From assembly GCF_021130785.1 (NCBI RefSeq), contig NC_060214.1:105374001-105438000 (forward strand): a stretch of DNA of 64,000 bases, given 5' to 3'. This DNA comes from Homalodisca vitripennis. Its lineage: Eukaryota; Arthropoda; Insecta; Hemiptera; Cicadellidae. The notes below the pieces were generated by a model. It saw only the letters and a list, made by a program, of their open reading frames with translations. It was not told the DNA's origin and did not search any database. This document shows, one piece after another, positions 24,854 through 37,139 of the stretch (position 1 is its first letter; each line of letters starts with the position of its first letter). Both the position numbers and the translations under genes were made by a program.

Positions 24854-25602
24854 GGGTTTTTCATTTTGGGCGGGTAGATGGTGAGATGAAATAAAACAAG
24901 CTATGTATTATATATTAACGAAATTTATTTTTTATATAAAAGGCCCATGTATGCCATTATGTATGGAATATGACATCATTCAATTGTCCACCGCGTTTCT
25001 CACAATGGTACGGATTCGAGTGGTTCAATTTTCAATTACTCTGCCGCATAAATCTGATTGAATTTGAGCTATGGCCTGCGTTATGTTGATCTTAAGTTCA
25101 TCGGTTGATTGAGGCCTATTGGCATAGACCTGAAACTTCAGAAAACTCAGTAAAAAAGTCTAGGGGCGTCAAATCACACGATCTTGTTGGCCAATTCACG
25201 TCACTTCTGCGAGAGATAACCTTACTTTCAAATCGTTTATGCAAAATGTCCATGGTGTCGTTCGCTGTGTGGCACGTAGCGCTGTCCTGCTGAAACCACA
25301 TGTCGTTTACGTCCATATTGTTCAATTTGAGCCAAAAGAAATCTGTTACCATCATTCTGTAGAGTTCACCGTTGGCAGTGATGCCCTCACCAATGTAACG
25401 TTTTAACTAATCAACACTCATTTTGATAATAAAGTTTAATCATCTGAACGTGCTGCTCAATCGTATAACTTGTCATGATGAAATAAATTTTCATGAAATG
25501 GCAGCACTCACTGAACAATAATACACCAATGAAACAGCTGAAACCAAAACAACATGGCCGCCACAGGCTGCCAACATCTACCCGCCCAAAATGAAAACCC
25601 TT
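24854..25602 (-). mobile_element. Internally deleted mariner-like element
   Basis: Inverted ends of about 27 bases (left GGGTTTTTCATTTTGGGCGG, right ending CATTTTGGGCGGGTAGATG when read on the minus strand) are each flanked by TATA, fitting the TA target of Tc1/mariner elements. At 749 bases it is shorter than the roughly 1.2-1.3 kb of an intact mariner, and the missing part lies inside the transposase gene. Confidence 0.9.
24955..25475 (-). pseudogene. Mariner-type transposase, central deletion and frameshift
   Basis: The minus strand starts near 25475 with TIEQHVQMIKLYYQNEC, the N-terminal helix-turn-helix start. It then jumps to NGELYRMMVTDFF and NDMWFQQDSATCHTAN (a catalytic Asp, in the QQD block), DVNWPTRSCDLTPLDFF (last acidic position), and after a frameshift VYANRPQSTDELK, CGRVIENW and RIRTIV. 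The deletion removes the middle of the protein with the first catalytic Asp. It is inactive, but the order of blocks makes the family secure. Confidence 0.85.
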
Positions 25603-26683
25603 TATAATTCAATGATATGACAGTGATATAATTTATTTTTTTGTTGTATCAAAATGTAATATACTTTCTGGATAGTCCTCGTAAATTATTTAGTAAATTT
25701 ATACACATTTCCTGAAGTTACTATTCTCTATTCTATTGGGAGAGAAACTAGTCTACATAGAGGATGTTAGGTAAATATTTAATGGTTGCCTACCACTCAC
25801 AAAACGAGCAATTTTGTTCAACTTACATAAGAGATCAACAGAATAATCTTGTCTAAATATCACTTATTGCAAATATTTATAGTAAATATTGGGTAAATTT
25901 TTACACTAGCCACTTCATTTGTTTGCATTTCTTACGGTTGGTTTTGTGTGTGTCAAGTTAAAACAGAAATACATGAGAAAAAATCATGATTTGATTACAG
26001 TGCGACTGACAATTGATTTCTTTCTTATTGGAAATTTCTTGATCGATTTCAGGAAAAACCAGGTAGTGTGCGTGTACAATGTGAAGTGACTCGTGGTTCA
26101 TTGACTATAAGTGTTTGGTCTGTGTAATTTTTGACGTCCTAAAAAAGTATGGTTAGAATTTTGCTTGGAAACTGCTTAATACTCACTGTCCTTTAAACTA
26201 TTACACCTCTTGGTTCTCTGTCTGTAAAGTTTCCTAAAGTAGTCCACAATCTGTATATTAGAAGATCCAAGTTGATGATAATGGTCAGTATGAATCTTTT
26301 GTGTTAAAATAAACTTTTTATAAAAGTTCAATCATACGATCGGAGACGGGTTTTTAACAAACTGCTGTTAAAGTGAGCTTTTAAAAACTATATCGCTAAA
26401 AACCTCCACACCTTATTAACCCTCGTGGTGGTAATAGTATCAGCTTGATTATATTCTCTGCCCGAGTGATATTGCTTACGATTACGTAAGCACTTTTTCA
26501 AAAATCTAATATTTCGTATAGTGCCGTAATCATGAAACTTTAAAGTTTTTGTTTCCTATTTGGAATCTAATCAAATATTTTCTTAGCCATGTGTATATAT
26601 ATTTTTTTTCAACTAGTTTTCAATTTTTGCAACAGCTGTTCAGTTATGGTTTTTGCCATGTTATTGTTTTTAGTTGTGCTCTA

Positions 26684-27260
26684 TTTAGTTGGGGTAGGGT
26701 ACGATAAGCGGACCCGGTTTTTTATATCGAAGAATGTCATATAATCATTCGATACCTAATATTCGCATCTCAAATCCTAGCTTATCAATTGATATACAAG
26801 TTTCTATAGTTCCCAATAACAAACATATGTTTTAAATTAAAATGTGAATTTATTATTAACAGTGATCAAACAAATTAGGAAAACTGAAGACGACCATATT
26901 TGCCCTTCTCACAGTTACATTTGTTTCTTTCCCACAAATTTCACATAGTGGGTTTTTCGGTACGAGTCCTACATGTTGAAGCCACGAAAAACATGTCTTA
27001 TCATCTTTCAAAGCAATTTTGTGTAGTTTTCTAAAATTTACTGTCATTTTTAAGAATCAAATGTTACTTATGTAAAATTGAAACATTACCTTACGTGTAT
27101 TATTCGAAAGTGTTTACAGCTGTTGATATAGATTATTTAAGTTGTTCAAAATAATTAATTAGTATCGATTGATTATATCGATGGTTATGATTAAGAAATA
27201 TCGTTTGCCAATTTCGTTATAAAAAACCGGATCCGCTTATCGTACCCTACCCTTTAGTTG
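26684..27260. mobile_element. Merlin-like short TIR element with exact 8-bp target duplication
   Basis: The element (26692-27252, 561 bases) has long inverted ends: GGGTAGGGTACGATAAGCGG on both strands, continuing with one mismatch into CCGGTTTTTTATA. It is flanked by TTTAGTTG on each side (26684-26691, 27253-27260), an exact 8-bp duplication. An internal ORF (26856-27047) resembles the start of an ISXO2/IS1595-like transposase. GG-starting ends, 8-bp duplications and ISXO2-type transposases together point to Merlin; the internal deletion makes it non-autonomous. Confidence 0.75.
26856..27047 (-). pseudogene. Merlin/IS1595-like transposase N-terminal remnant
   Basis: A 63-codon frame that starts MTVNFRKLHKIALKDD, continues CFSWLQHVGLVP and then CEICGKETNV. 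A leading helix, a short WLQxxGL-type segment and a first C-x2-C pair is the arrangement at the start of ISXO2-type transposases, where a second Cys pair and the catalytic core should follow. Here the frame ends before the second pair, so only the first quarter remains. The family call is from layout, not from a search. Confidence 0.5.
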
Positions 27261-27379
27261 CATTAGATAAAAGTTAAAGGCTCAAATTAAATCAGGTAAG
27301 TATAAAAAAGTAAAACGTAAAAAAAGTAAGAAATAAGTAATTTAGAAGATTCTGGTAATAAACATGTGCTGGAATATGA

Positions 27380-28350
27380 TTAACCCTTTCCATAACCGCT
27401 TAACCCTAACCGCCATAGTGCCGTGTCTGAAAAGTGCCAGGCGGCAAAATATTGCTGTCGGTGACATATGCGATAAGCGCCAGGCAGCAATATATTGTCT
27501 CCTTGATATTCGTAGTTTTCCTAAATAAATACGACGTCAAATGATTAAAGTTTTATCTTTTTTATTCCCTGGTATATTTCTAGATAATTCATATGAATAT
27601 CATTTTTATTTTGGAGGTCTATGCAATTTTATTTCGTAATTATCACGTGACATTATCAGCTGACTCGATATTTCGTTGTTTATTCTTTATGCTTCAGTGT
27701 AATCGTATTATTGTATGCTGGAACCTTCTTCATTATTTTACTTTGTGGTTGTAAATATTAGTAGTTTTAGTTGTTATGTGCTTAGCTATTGTGTGTAGTT
27801 GTTACAATGTCTGACAATTTGCGATCTCACGGGATTGAAATTGACAGACAGTGAAATAACGATATTGCATTATCTGATACAAAATGTGTCATAAAAAATT
27901 TATTTATGAGAGAAATAACACAAATGTTGTATGGATGTTCCTTTCGAGATGTTTATATAATATAAAATAGCTTCCCACTGTAAAGTTATTTTTAGTTATT
28001 TGCAAAAAAAATTAAAAAATAAAACATATTTGATGTAATCTATTAAAACATTTTTTTTAAATTTAAAATTACTTAAAACTACATATATATATTTTTTGTT
28101 GATAGTATAATATATCCATATGAGTAATTTGGTGCAACTTTAGGTCATTGTCTAATTTTTATGAATACTTTATCTAAGAGACTGCAAAATCACCAATTTT
28201 AGCCTGGCTTTTTTTTAGGATATGTGATGTGAAAAATTTTGCAACATCTCATATTTTTCCTGGCTCTGAAGTTTTAAGATGTATCATTAGAGGATTTTTC
28301 TTCTGGTAGTGCTGAAGAGTATGATGCAAACTTTGAAACCTGTCCACATA
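27380..28350. other. Possible piggyBac-type 5' remnant (weak)
   Basis: TTAACCCTTTCC at 27380 looks like a TTAA target followed by a piggyBac-style end. Further on are a short start codon frame (27807, MSDNLRSHGIEID) and an acidic Ser-rich piece (LEDFSSGSAEEYDANF, near 28285), as in the N-termini of some piggyBac transposases. Two short related blocks (GTGCCAGGCGGCAAAATATT at 27434 and GCGCCAGGCAGCAATATATT at 27477) lie between. There is no catalytic core, and I treat this as a hint only. Confidence 0.25.
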
Positions 28351-30400
28351 GTTTCATTATTGTTTATAGTATGTAGTACATAACATGTTATAAAATTATT
28401 TTAATAAAATATTAAGCTTTGTTTTCACTATTATACATACTGACCTTAAGTTCAATATTAGTTTACAATGTGTTGTCAATAAGCTATTTTTATTTACTTT
28501 TCGTGCAATGGTGTTCTTTGCTATTCATTTCTATATATTTTCTTAATACGATAAATTCAACTGAGGTTAAATGGAAGAAAGTACTTTAAAATCCTAACTT
28601 TACCTTTAATATGGCTCTGTAGTTACAAATATTCACAGCGAATAAATATTTCTTTGAGGTTCCAGCTTTATTATCTGATCACGATGCTATTGTGATGAAA
28701 GCCTTTCTTGAGAAAGAGACTACTATGATGCCAATGTCCATAGTATTTTAAAAGAGCCTGCCCGATTTTAGTTTTTTTTATTTCTGTTGAGTATCTTTAC
28801 AGGTTCAAGTTTGTGCAGTATCTATAACTCGGTGCTTAGTATTAATTACTTAATGTTTTCATTTTTGTATATTGTCAACAGGGCTTATTCATTAGTAATG
28901 AGCAAAATTAGTTCAAGTAAATGTAATACACTTTTTTATAAATGGTATAATCAAGAGGCTTGAAATTATTAAGAGAGTTGTCTTTGTTGTTAAAGTTAAT
29001 AAAAGTGACAACCTAAAAATTGAATGCAAAGATTTCAAGTGTCTATAAGTGAAAAGCTCAAGGTAAGCTAAGTGAGATTATTCCGATCTAGTAAATAAGT
29101 CACTTAACAAACGTAAAAAGACAGACTACTATTAATTCTTTAAATTGTGCTAATAATAGGGCTATTCCATCCATAATAATAGCAGTCTAACATCCAAACG
29201 TTTAATAACTTGATTAATGTGTATATTAGTCACATTAGCTCTAACAATCTAAAACGACTATTATCAATTCCTTAAACTAGGTATGTTTTCATTTCCATAA
29301 ATAATTTTTTTGACAATCTCGATTCATATATCACATAATAAATGATAATATAATATGTTTGAAATTAGGTTATATCCCAAATAGTCTATCAATGTAGGGG
29401 TCCGAGGAGAATCAGGGTTTCTGGGTGGGGGATGGCAAATTCAGCAGGGTTAGGCATTGGTGGAAGAGATAATCAGGATACCAATATTTACACGAGAAAA
29501 TTACAAGTAATGTTAGAGGTCCGAGTACGGCTAGCAACTGCATACGAGGATAATTTATGAATTTTTCAGTACTTTTCTTCTTTTTGTTATTGTTCAGATT
29601 TTACTATTTCAAAGTAAATATGTTGTTCGTCGTGTTTTTTTGTCGCTATCAGCCATTTTGTATTCAGTTGTGTTGTGTTTATGTGATAGTAAGATAGTAA
29701 GATTCTAGAACAATGGATTTACCTTCTAAAAGTGAAAAAGTTTTACCTATGGACAATGTAGTGCGTGCTCTATCATGTTTTTAAATTGTCTTACAAAGAT
29801 GTTCTGATATTGTATCCTTTGATATTTGACTTGGAATATTACATTTCTTTTCTTGTTTTTGTTTTGTTGTTTTAGACAGGTTAAATATGGTTACATGAGT
29901 TTGTAATATTTAGTGAATATTAGTGTCAGTCTTTTAAAATTTCATATTTCAATGATCGGTACTATCTCGAGGATGTTTTTCATTCACTGCCTTCATCATT
30001 GCTCCGCGCGAATGGTCGGAGGCATTATTGTTAGTCCGTTCAACTACATTGTCTTTTACAAGATTAAAAATCTTTCAGAAATTTATGTGTCATCTTTTTT
30101 AATATATATTTTTTAAGATTTCACGTTTGAATAAGCTACGTACATTGTGAAGGGGCTAAACTAAACAATTACCAACGAACCTGGCACTAAATTTAATTTT
30201 GTCCCTTTAAGTGTTGAACAGGTATTTTATTTTATAATGAGCCTTAAGAATAGTCAAGCTGGAGATGTAAATACTCTTAATGCAATTATTTTCAAACAAT
30301 CAGCATTGTTTATATGTGGCTGTTTACAACACATTTTTAAGTGTAATTAATGCTGATTATTGAATTATAACTGTTAAAAAACTTTGTATAGCATATCCCT
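28351..30400. other. AT-rich intergenic DNA
   Basis: No recognisable gene or element. A short G-rich patch (GGGTTTCTGGGTGGGGGATG) occurs near 29417. Confidence 0.4.
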
Positions 30401-30419
30401 AAGTAAACAATTCCTTTTG

Positions 30420-30565
30420 TGGACAATTCCGTCCATGGTATTACTAGGCCTGACCCTCAGATTGTTCTGTCAAGATACCTTCCAGTCACTCAAGGACAAT
30501 CCAAACCATTCAACGGACGATTTCATCAGTGGTAGTACTAGGCTTGGCCATTACATTGTCCCGTG
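30420..30565 (+). repeat. TACTAGGCCTGAC repeat, copy pair upstream of first ankyrin gene
   Basis: Two units spaced about 95 bases carry the core TACTAGGCCTGAC (30441) and TACTAGGCTTGGC (30536), with CAGTCACTCAAGGACAAT between. The same units occur at 36885-37130, so this is a shared, degenerate tandem repeat. Confidence 0.7.
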
Positions 30566-31844
30566 GTTTCAGTGACTTTTTTGTGATCTACACTCAAAAA
30601 CAAAAGGTGTATTTAACTTTAAACTGGCATGCCTCTCTGTATCTAACTATACTATATGACTTAAAAAAGTTCTTTAATTTATGTACAATGCTCAATCAAA
30701 AAGTATCTGTATTGGTATTTTATCTCATCATATCATTCATTATGAGTGCACTTCCATGGGTCGAACAGTTGTTAAACAATATTATTATTGTGAAATGTTA
30801 CGTCAGTACAAGAAAAAGGCTTAAATGCATTAAAGTGGGAATTGAGAACTCAATGATAAAGCTTCACCTCAAAAATTACAACGTGTCCAGCAGTTTTTTG
30901 TTAAGCACACACAAGTTTAACAGCATTCCTACTCTCCTGGCATTGCTCCTCGTTCACCAAAATCAGATATGAAGGGATCAAAATAAAAGGATGTCAATTT
31001 CCAGATGTAGTGGAGATATAATTCAAGTGCAATGTACCAATTTTTGGATGCTCCAAAAAGCGACTTTAAAACTTGCTCTGAGCAGTAAAATCAGCAGTGA
31101 CCTACTTAGAAGTATTTTAATCTCACAGTCGTAAGGCAAACCCTTCTTTTATAATAATGTCAATCAGGATACATTTTTATTACATCTCTATGTTTCGGTT
31201 CACTCCAGTATCTAGCGCATTCATCATGTACTGTAGCTATGTAAATTTTTGGAAACAGTTTTACCACCTCTCATGTGAGAAGGACATTCCCTCAGATATA
31301 AAAGAAACTGAGTAGTCCTTCAATCGATTACTAAAAATTGGGAACAAAGAATGAACATTGTTATTTCTAAATTCCTAGATGTGGATCGTTACAATTGCAC
31401 ATGTAACTAATGTAGCATCGATGTGTAACGATAGCGTTAGTTTTAGTAGTGTATGTTTCTAGTCTTTTTACAATTATTTCAGCCGAACAAGTCATAAAAT
31501 TATCTTAAATACGATCAAAGAAATTTCTCCACTATATATTAAGTATAATTCTTTTAGAGTTTCTCTTCAAAAAGGATTCATATATTGGCATCCGAATTTT
31601 ACATCAGCAAAAAGATATTCGTAGTCTTAGCCTGTTTGTGCGTAAATCATACAGCATTTTCATTGAAAAGAGGCTTGATTTATTTAACTGTTAAAACATT
31701 TAACAAGTTGTTAGTGCTTGTATGCATTCATTATTATAATGTATAAAAATGTAGCAACTGTTCTCATTTTTCTGTTTATGAATGGATTTAAAGTTAAATT
31801 TTTTTAAATATGCTATAGTAAGTTAATAAGTTAACTTCATTTAC

Positions 31845-33072
31845 AGATATGGCAATGAAAACATCACACATAATTGAAGCTATAAAGAACCGCAATGTAA
31901 AAGAGGTAAAGGCCTTACTGGACAGTGGAGATCGAGAAATCAATGTGGCTGATGAATTATTGCGGACTCCTCTTCACTGGGCAGTGGGTGGAAAGTTTGA
32001 GGAATGTGTAACTCGGTTGGAAAGATTAAAAAACATAGACGTGCATGATGTGAGTAGGCATACAACACCCTTCTCCTTACGGGACTCCTACATGGGAAGT
32101 GAAAGCATGATCAATATTCTTAATATTCTTCTAGACCACGGGGCCGAGATCGACTGTAAAGATAAGGATGGGATGTCGCCTCTTCATGTGGCATTGATCT
32201 TAAATCTGACAGATGGTGTTGAGGTTCTGATCAACAGAGGGGCTGACCTCAACATCCAAAACAAGGCAGGAGACACACCCCTACACTGTGCTGCTAAAAA
32301 TTTTTACCTGGATACAGTAAATATGCTATTAAAGAATGGAGCCAACTTGATGCTTAGGAACAACAATGGTGAAACGGTTTTGCACGTAGCTGTCAGGACA
32401 CGTGATAGGTCAATTGTAAGATCATTGTTACTGCACGGTGCTGATGTGGATGCTCAGGACAATAGTGGCAAGACACCTTTACATGTGATTCTCCAGAAAG
32501 ACATCAGTAATGAGAGCGATGTTGTGGAGGATTTACTTGACTGGGGGGCATCGCCGATTATCAAAGATGAAGATAGAAAAACGCCTATGGACCTTAATAC
32601 ACCTCCTAGCTATGGTTGGATGAAACACTTTATTAAATTACAGTGTGTTGATTTACAATTCCCTTATAACAAAATTGAAGTGCCGTACGGGTTACAAATT
32701 TTATTAAGTGGTTACAAACAATTGTGCACCGAAGAATTGGCAAAGTTGAAAACAGCCGCATTTGGTAACCAATTTGTACTTGATGTGTTTACAAAATATA
32801 ATGACCCTACATTTTTATCAAACAGTACAATGCGTAAAGCTATATACTCAATTTGTTTTGAAAGAAAGTTCCCGTTGTACACTATGGTTTTAAGAGCAAT
32901 GTTCAGACACGCTGAGAAACGCGTTCCTTTGTTGAATATTGCTCAAGGTGTTTTAATCGACCTGATCGATGCACACGTGCCTAATGAGATTTCAAGAAAA
33001 ATTATCTCCCATTTATCTAATGAAGACATCAACAACATGATAGGTGTTGGGATTGCAATTAATTGCATTTGA
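31845..33072 (+). CDS. Ankyrin-repeat protein with F-box-like/PRANC-like C-terminus (paralog 1)
   Basis: A 407-residue intact ORF starting at 31849. About six ankyrin repeats fill residues 36-250; repeats from residue 107 on are canonical (SPLHVAL, TPLHCAAK, GKTPLHVI, each followed by a helix and GAD or GAS), while the one at 74-104 is degenerate. The remaining 150 residues hold no repeats and end in VPNEISRKIISHLSNED (377-393), which has the L/VPxEIxxxIhxxL pattern of an F-box or of the PRANC tail of ankyrin proteins known in poxviruses, Wolbachia and parasitoid wasps. If so, the protein would be a substrate receptor for an SCF-type ubiquitin ligase; that is inference. The ATG follows a splice acceptor (ATTTACAG, ending at 31846), so a 5' non-coding exon probably lies upstream. 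No signal peptide or membrane segment is visible. It is clearly paralogous to 40627-42042 over its whole length. Confidence 0.85.
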
Positions 33073-34280
33073 GATTTTAATTGCAAAATGATAGTTTACA
33101 ATGATTTTAGAGGTTCAAGTTTCCAGCTGCAAAAGTCAGTCGGTCAAAACTAGATTATACATCAAGTGAAAGCCTATGAGTTGTTTTGAATGTAGCCTAT
33201 TGTGGTCTTTTATTTTCTTAAATCCTCTAGTTACCAATCTGTGTGGTTTTCCCAAATGTGATTTTGCTGTTAACCAATGTGCAGTGTAAATTGTTCTTTG
33301 TAAAAAAAATCGTGTTCTGTGTTCGGAAGTTTTTTTATTTGGATTGTGCAAAGTTTTATCATATACTGTTCATTGTACTACTTCATAGTAAATTATTCTT
33401 GTCAAATGATATTCGTAACATTCTAATGGAATCTGATGTGACTGACTTTGTTAAGTCTGAAGTGGAAGTTGTATATTGCTTTCTTTTGTTTTAGTTAATT
33501 TTGAAGTAATACACTGTTCTTGATTAGGTAACTTTATATACGAGTAGAAAAAAATACATTGATTTGCATTAAAATCGATTTCATTATGGTTATTTCATTG
33601 TGTTGATTAGCAACTCACATTGGGTAAATATTTGCTACTTTACCCTTTACTTTGTAAACAGAAAAATTGTTTAAATATTTCTTCTGGAACTACATACCAC
33701 TATAATTATATTTTTGGGGTTTCCAACTAAATTTTCTATAATCTGGCTATTTTAGACTTTTGAAATATTGCATATTTCATTATAATATGGATTCTTTTAT
33801 GTAATATATTTTTCACATGTCAAATAATAAATACAATATATGGTAATCAAAGATATACTTTTTATTTTTACTTTAAAATTATGTAGGATTATTCCCTGAT
33901 TCGTAACAAGAAACTTAATAAACACTATTCATATATACAAGAATTTTTTATGAAATTTACAAAGAGATGTTGTTAAACCTACATAAATCAGTGCACACTT
34001 TAGAATATCTGCTAGACACTCTCATGGTTATTCGCTTTTATCCTTTCATTTTTTAAAATTATTATTAATTATATTAGGATTTTACTTTAACTTGAAAAAT
34101 CAGTTTAGAAATAGAAAATTTGCAAATGATAAATTACTTTCAGCAGAACAAAATTAATGTAAAAACACTATTTGATGATTTTTTTTAAGAAGTATGTAAA
34201 TCTATAGCACTTTTGCTCTCCTCTAATTAAAATTTCTAATAAGACTCTCTCAAAAAACTCCAATCTAATTAATTGGTATA
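33073..34280. other. 3' flank of first ankyrin gene, AT-rich
   Basis: Likely 3' untranslated region followed by intergenic DNA. A possible polyadenylation signal (AATAAA) occurs near 33827. No gene seen. Confidence 0.4.
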
Positions 34281-34289
34281 CTCTTGCCT

Positions 34290-36028
34290 TAGCAGAAACA
34301 AAAATTAGAATGTTGACTATTTTTGCAATTTACAAAAATCTAACCAAGCAAGGGTCTGTTAACTGAGAACCTGCATATAATGTCTACTTACAACTAAAAA
34401 GAATCTACCAAAAAGAATTACAACATGCAAAAAAATCAGTAGTCGAGGAGTATATTGGAAATGGCGCAAACCCCTGCAAGGCAGCGTGGAAGGTAAATGA
34501 ATTTTCTCCAACTCATAGTAGTGAGGTCAGTCTTGATCCAGAAGAATTAAATTCTTTCTTCTTAAATTCTATAATTCAGTTATGCAAAGGAACAAACCCA
34601 AGGCCCTACAATTCAGAGGAATTTTTGGGAAAAAGGGAAGGAAATCAATTATCATTCACATGGTCTAAAATATCTTCATCAGATGTAATTAAAGCAGTTT
34701 CAAAATTTTCAAACTCAAATTCTATGGATTACTATAATTGGCTTTCTAACTCTTATCATTAAACAAACAATTCATCTGATTAGTGAACCACTTGCTTTTG
34801 TTTTCAACAAATGCTTTTATGAGGGATATTTCGCGCCATCACTTAAGATTTCAAAAATAACCCCAATTTTCAAAAAAGGAGATGAAAACTTATCCCAAAA
34901 TTACATACCTCTATTTCGATCATTCCTATATTTTCTAAAATATTTGAATCTTTAATGTACAACCAGCTTAGTTATTTTTTTGAGTCACAAAACTTACTTT
35001 CCACATGTCAACACGGTTTTCGGCAGGGTAAATCTAATACCTCTGCAGTAATTAATTTGTTTGATTTATCTTTGGATGCTTTTGAAAGAAAAGAGTCAGA
35101 TTCTGTAGTTCTATGTGATCTTAGTAAGGCTTTTGATAGTGTTTCATTTAATATTCTGTTAAATAAACTAAAATTCTACGGTATTGAGGATAGCTCATTA
35201 AAAATAATTCAGTCGTATCTATCTAATAGGAATTAATTTGTTTCAGTAAGAAATAAAAGTTCATCTATAAAACCTATCGAGACAGGTGTACCTCAAGGCT
35301 CTGTTCTAGGTCCCTTCTTTTTCTTAGTATATATAAATGATTTGCCTCAAAATTTAAATGTACATTTGATTATTTATAATGATGACACCACTTTAATGGC
35401 CCATCACAAAATCTTAATTATTTAAAACACATCACTAAACAAGCAAAGGAGCAGGCTGGTTTTCTTGTAATAAACTATCTTCTAATCCTCAAAAAATACA
35501 ATACCTAACTCTAATCCTAAAGCAAGAAATAAACGTGGAATCCATCAAGCTTCTAGGATTTCATCTATATTGTAAGTTACAATGGTTCATTTATATTGAA
35601 ACAGTTTGTAAAAAAATATCAAGAGTAAAATTATCTACTATGGAAATAGATAAACTTTGTAAGCTTGGAATATTTAAGCTTGGAATATTTAAGAATGTCA
35701 TATTTCGGTCTGTTTTAATCACGTATACTGTACGGTACTAGCTTGGGGCCATTCTACTCGTGTAAATGATATTCTTTTATTACAGAAAAGGCAGTCCGTA
35801 ACATTGCAGAAGTGGGTTCGCTTGCTCACTGTAAGCCACTTTTCATTCAACTCAAAATCCCCCACAGTTGTAAATTTGTGTTTTTCAGGTACTATTATAT
35901 ACCAAAACAAATTTAATACTTCCTCACGGACTGGCTAAAACTGGTACCTCTTTCAAACTAAACTGCATTTATTTTTTTAATACGCTGCCTGATACTGCAA
36001 AATATGTTACTTTTAGAGTCTTAAAACA

Positions 36029-36085
<57 letters not shown>

Positions 36086-36530
36086 GGCTTATTCAAAGCC
36101 CATTTTACAGTACAAAAGAATTTTTTAATTGCAATTTTGATATACAATTTTAGCTCTTAACTAATGTGACTAAGTAGTTTTAGAAAAACCTATTAATTTA
36201 TACTGTTTTATTTAGTATGTATTAAAGTATGTTTTAAATTATATATTTTCAAATTGTACATTTTTAATAATAATTGCATATGGTATTTATTTTTAAGTCT
36301 ATTTTAAACTGTATATTTATAAGTGATTAAAGTAATTGACCTAAATTAACTATTCTTAATAGTTATTTGTAATAGTTTTCATTGTGCTAAAACTATTGAT
36401 TTTTGCTTTTTTATTTCTTAATATTAAAATTAGTTGTTTGTGTAGATTAGAAAAACAAGTTGACTTTGCCTATTCATTGTAAAGTTGTTAATGGGAATAA
36501 AATTCTTGATTCTTGATACATCAATTGACT
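34290..36530 (+). pseudogene. Jockey/CR1-like LINE between the ankyrin paralogs
   Basis: A long plus-strand reading with one stop (34290-34760: WYTLALAETKIRML, AKKSVVEEYIGNGANPCKAAW) gives the linker before the reverse transcriptase. Then come KITPIFKKGDEN-like sequence, QHGFRQGKSNTSAVINLF and VVLCDLSKAFDSVSFNILL (34955-35236, motif A with the catalytic Asp), [10 protein letters not shown] (35286) and YNDDT in place of the usual YADDT (near 35370). KLLGFHL follows at 35545. A (TA)n tract at 36033-36080 lies in the 3' part, and it ends near AATAAAATTCTTGATTCTTG (36497). Several frameshifts and stops make it inactive. It separates the two ankyrin genes. Confidence 0.8.
36033..36080. repeat. (TA)n microsatellite
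   Basis: An uninterrupted TA run of about 48 bases in the LINE 3' region. Confidence 0.95.
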
Positions 36531-36884
36531 GATGTTAATAAAATACGAGTAAAAAATTATGTCTTACAATTATTTTCCTCAGTTACATGATTTCATCTTC
36601 ATTTGCGCAAGTAAATAAAAAGTTAAATACTTTTTTTTAGTTTTATCAAAACTAAATGTATATTTAAAGCAGATAAAAATCATTTAAAAATAAATATCCT
36701 ATGTGTGTATGTATTACTGGCTGAAAGCATATAGTTAGACGTGTCATTATACAAAACTATATTAATGATTTGACGCCTTTGACACATAAGAAATAAGGTA
36801 AAAATAAAAATTACAATTTTGGAGGTACAAATGAGATTTTGAGGATTTGAGACATTTGGAGGTATGCAGTTCTTTTTTTAGGGA

Positions 36885-37135
36885 ATTCCATCCATGCTAC
36901 TACTAGGCCTGGCCGTCAGATTCTGCTATGAAGAGTCGTTCTAGTGACTCAAGGGCAGTTCATACCTTGGACTACATAGTAGTACTAGGCCTGATCGTCA
37001 GGTTGGGTTATGAGGAGTTGTCCAGTGACTAAGACCAAAAATTTCTTTTTTTTTTTTTTTTTTGTCAGTGATTCAAAAATTTCCATTGACAAATCAGTCT
37101 GTCATAGCACTAGGCCTGACCATCAGACTGAATAA
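36885..37135 (+). repeat. TACTAGGCCTGAC repeat, three units upstream of second ankyrin gene
   Basis: Cores TACTAGGCCTGGC (36901), TACTAGGCCTGATC (36983) and CACTAGGCCTGAC (37108), each followed by a short GTCAG or ATCAG block. The opening GGAATTCCATCCATG matches ACAATTCCGTCCATG at the start of the copy near 30424. A T17-type homopolymer interrupts the array near 37045. Confidence 0.7.
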
Positions 37136-37139
37136 ATAT

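Noticed and set aside
30529..30972. A 147-codon ORF upstream of the first ankyrin gene
   Set aside because: It begins inside the TACTAGGCCTGAC repeat, has AT-driven hydrophobic composition and shows no recognisable domain; probably chance.
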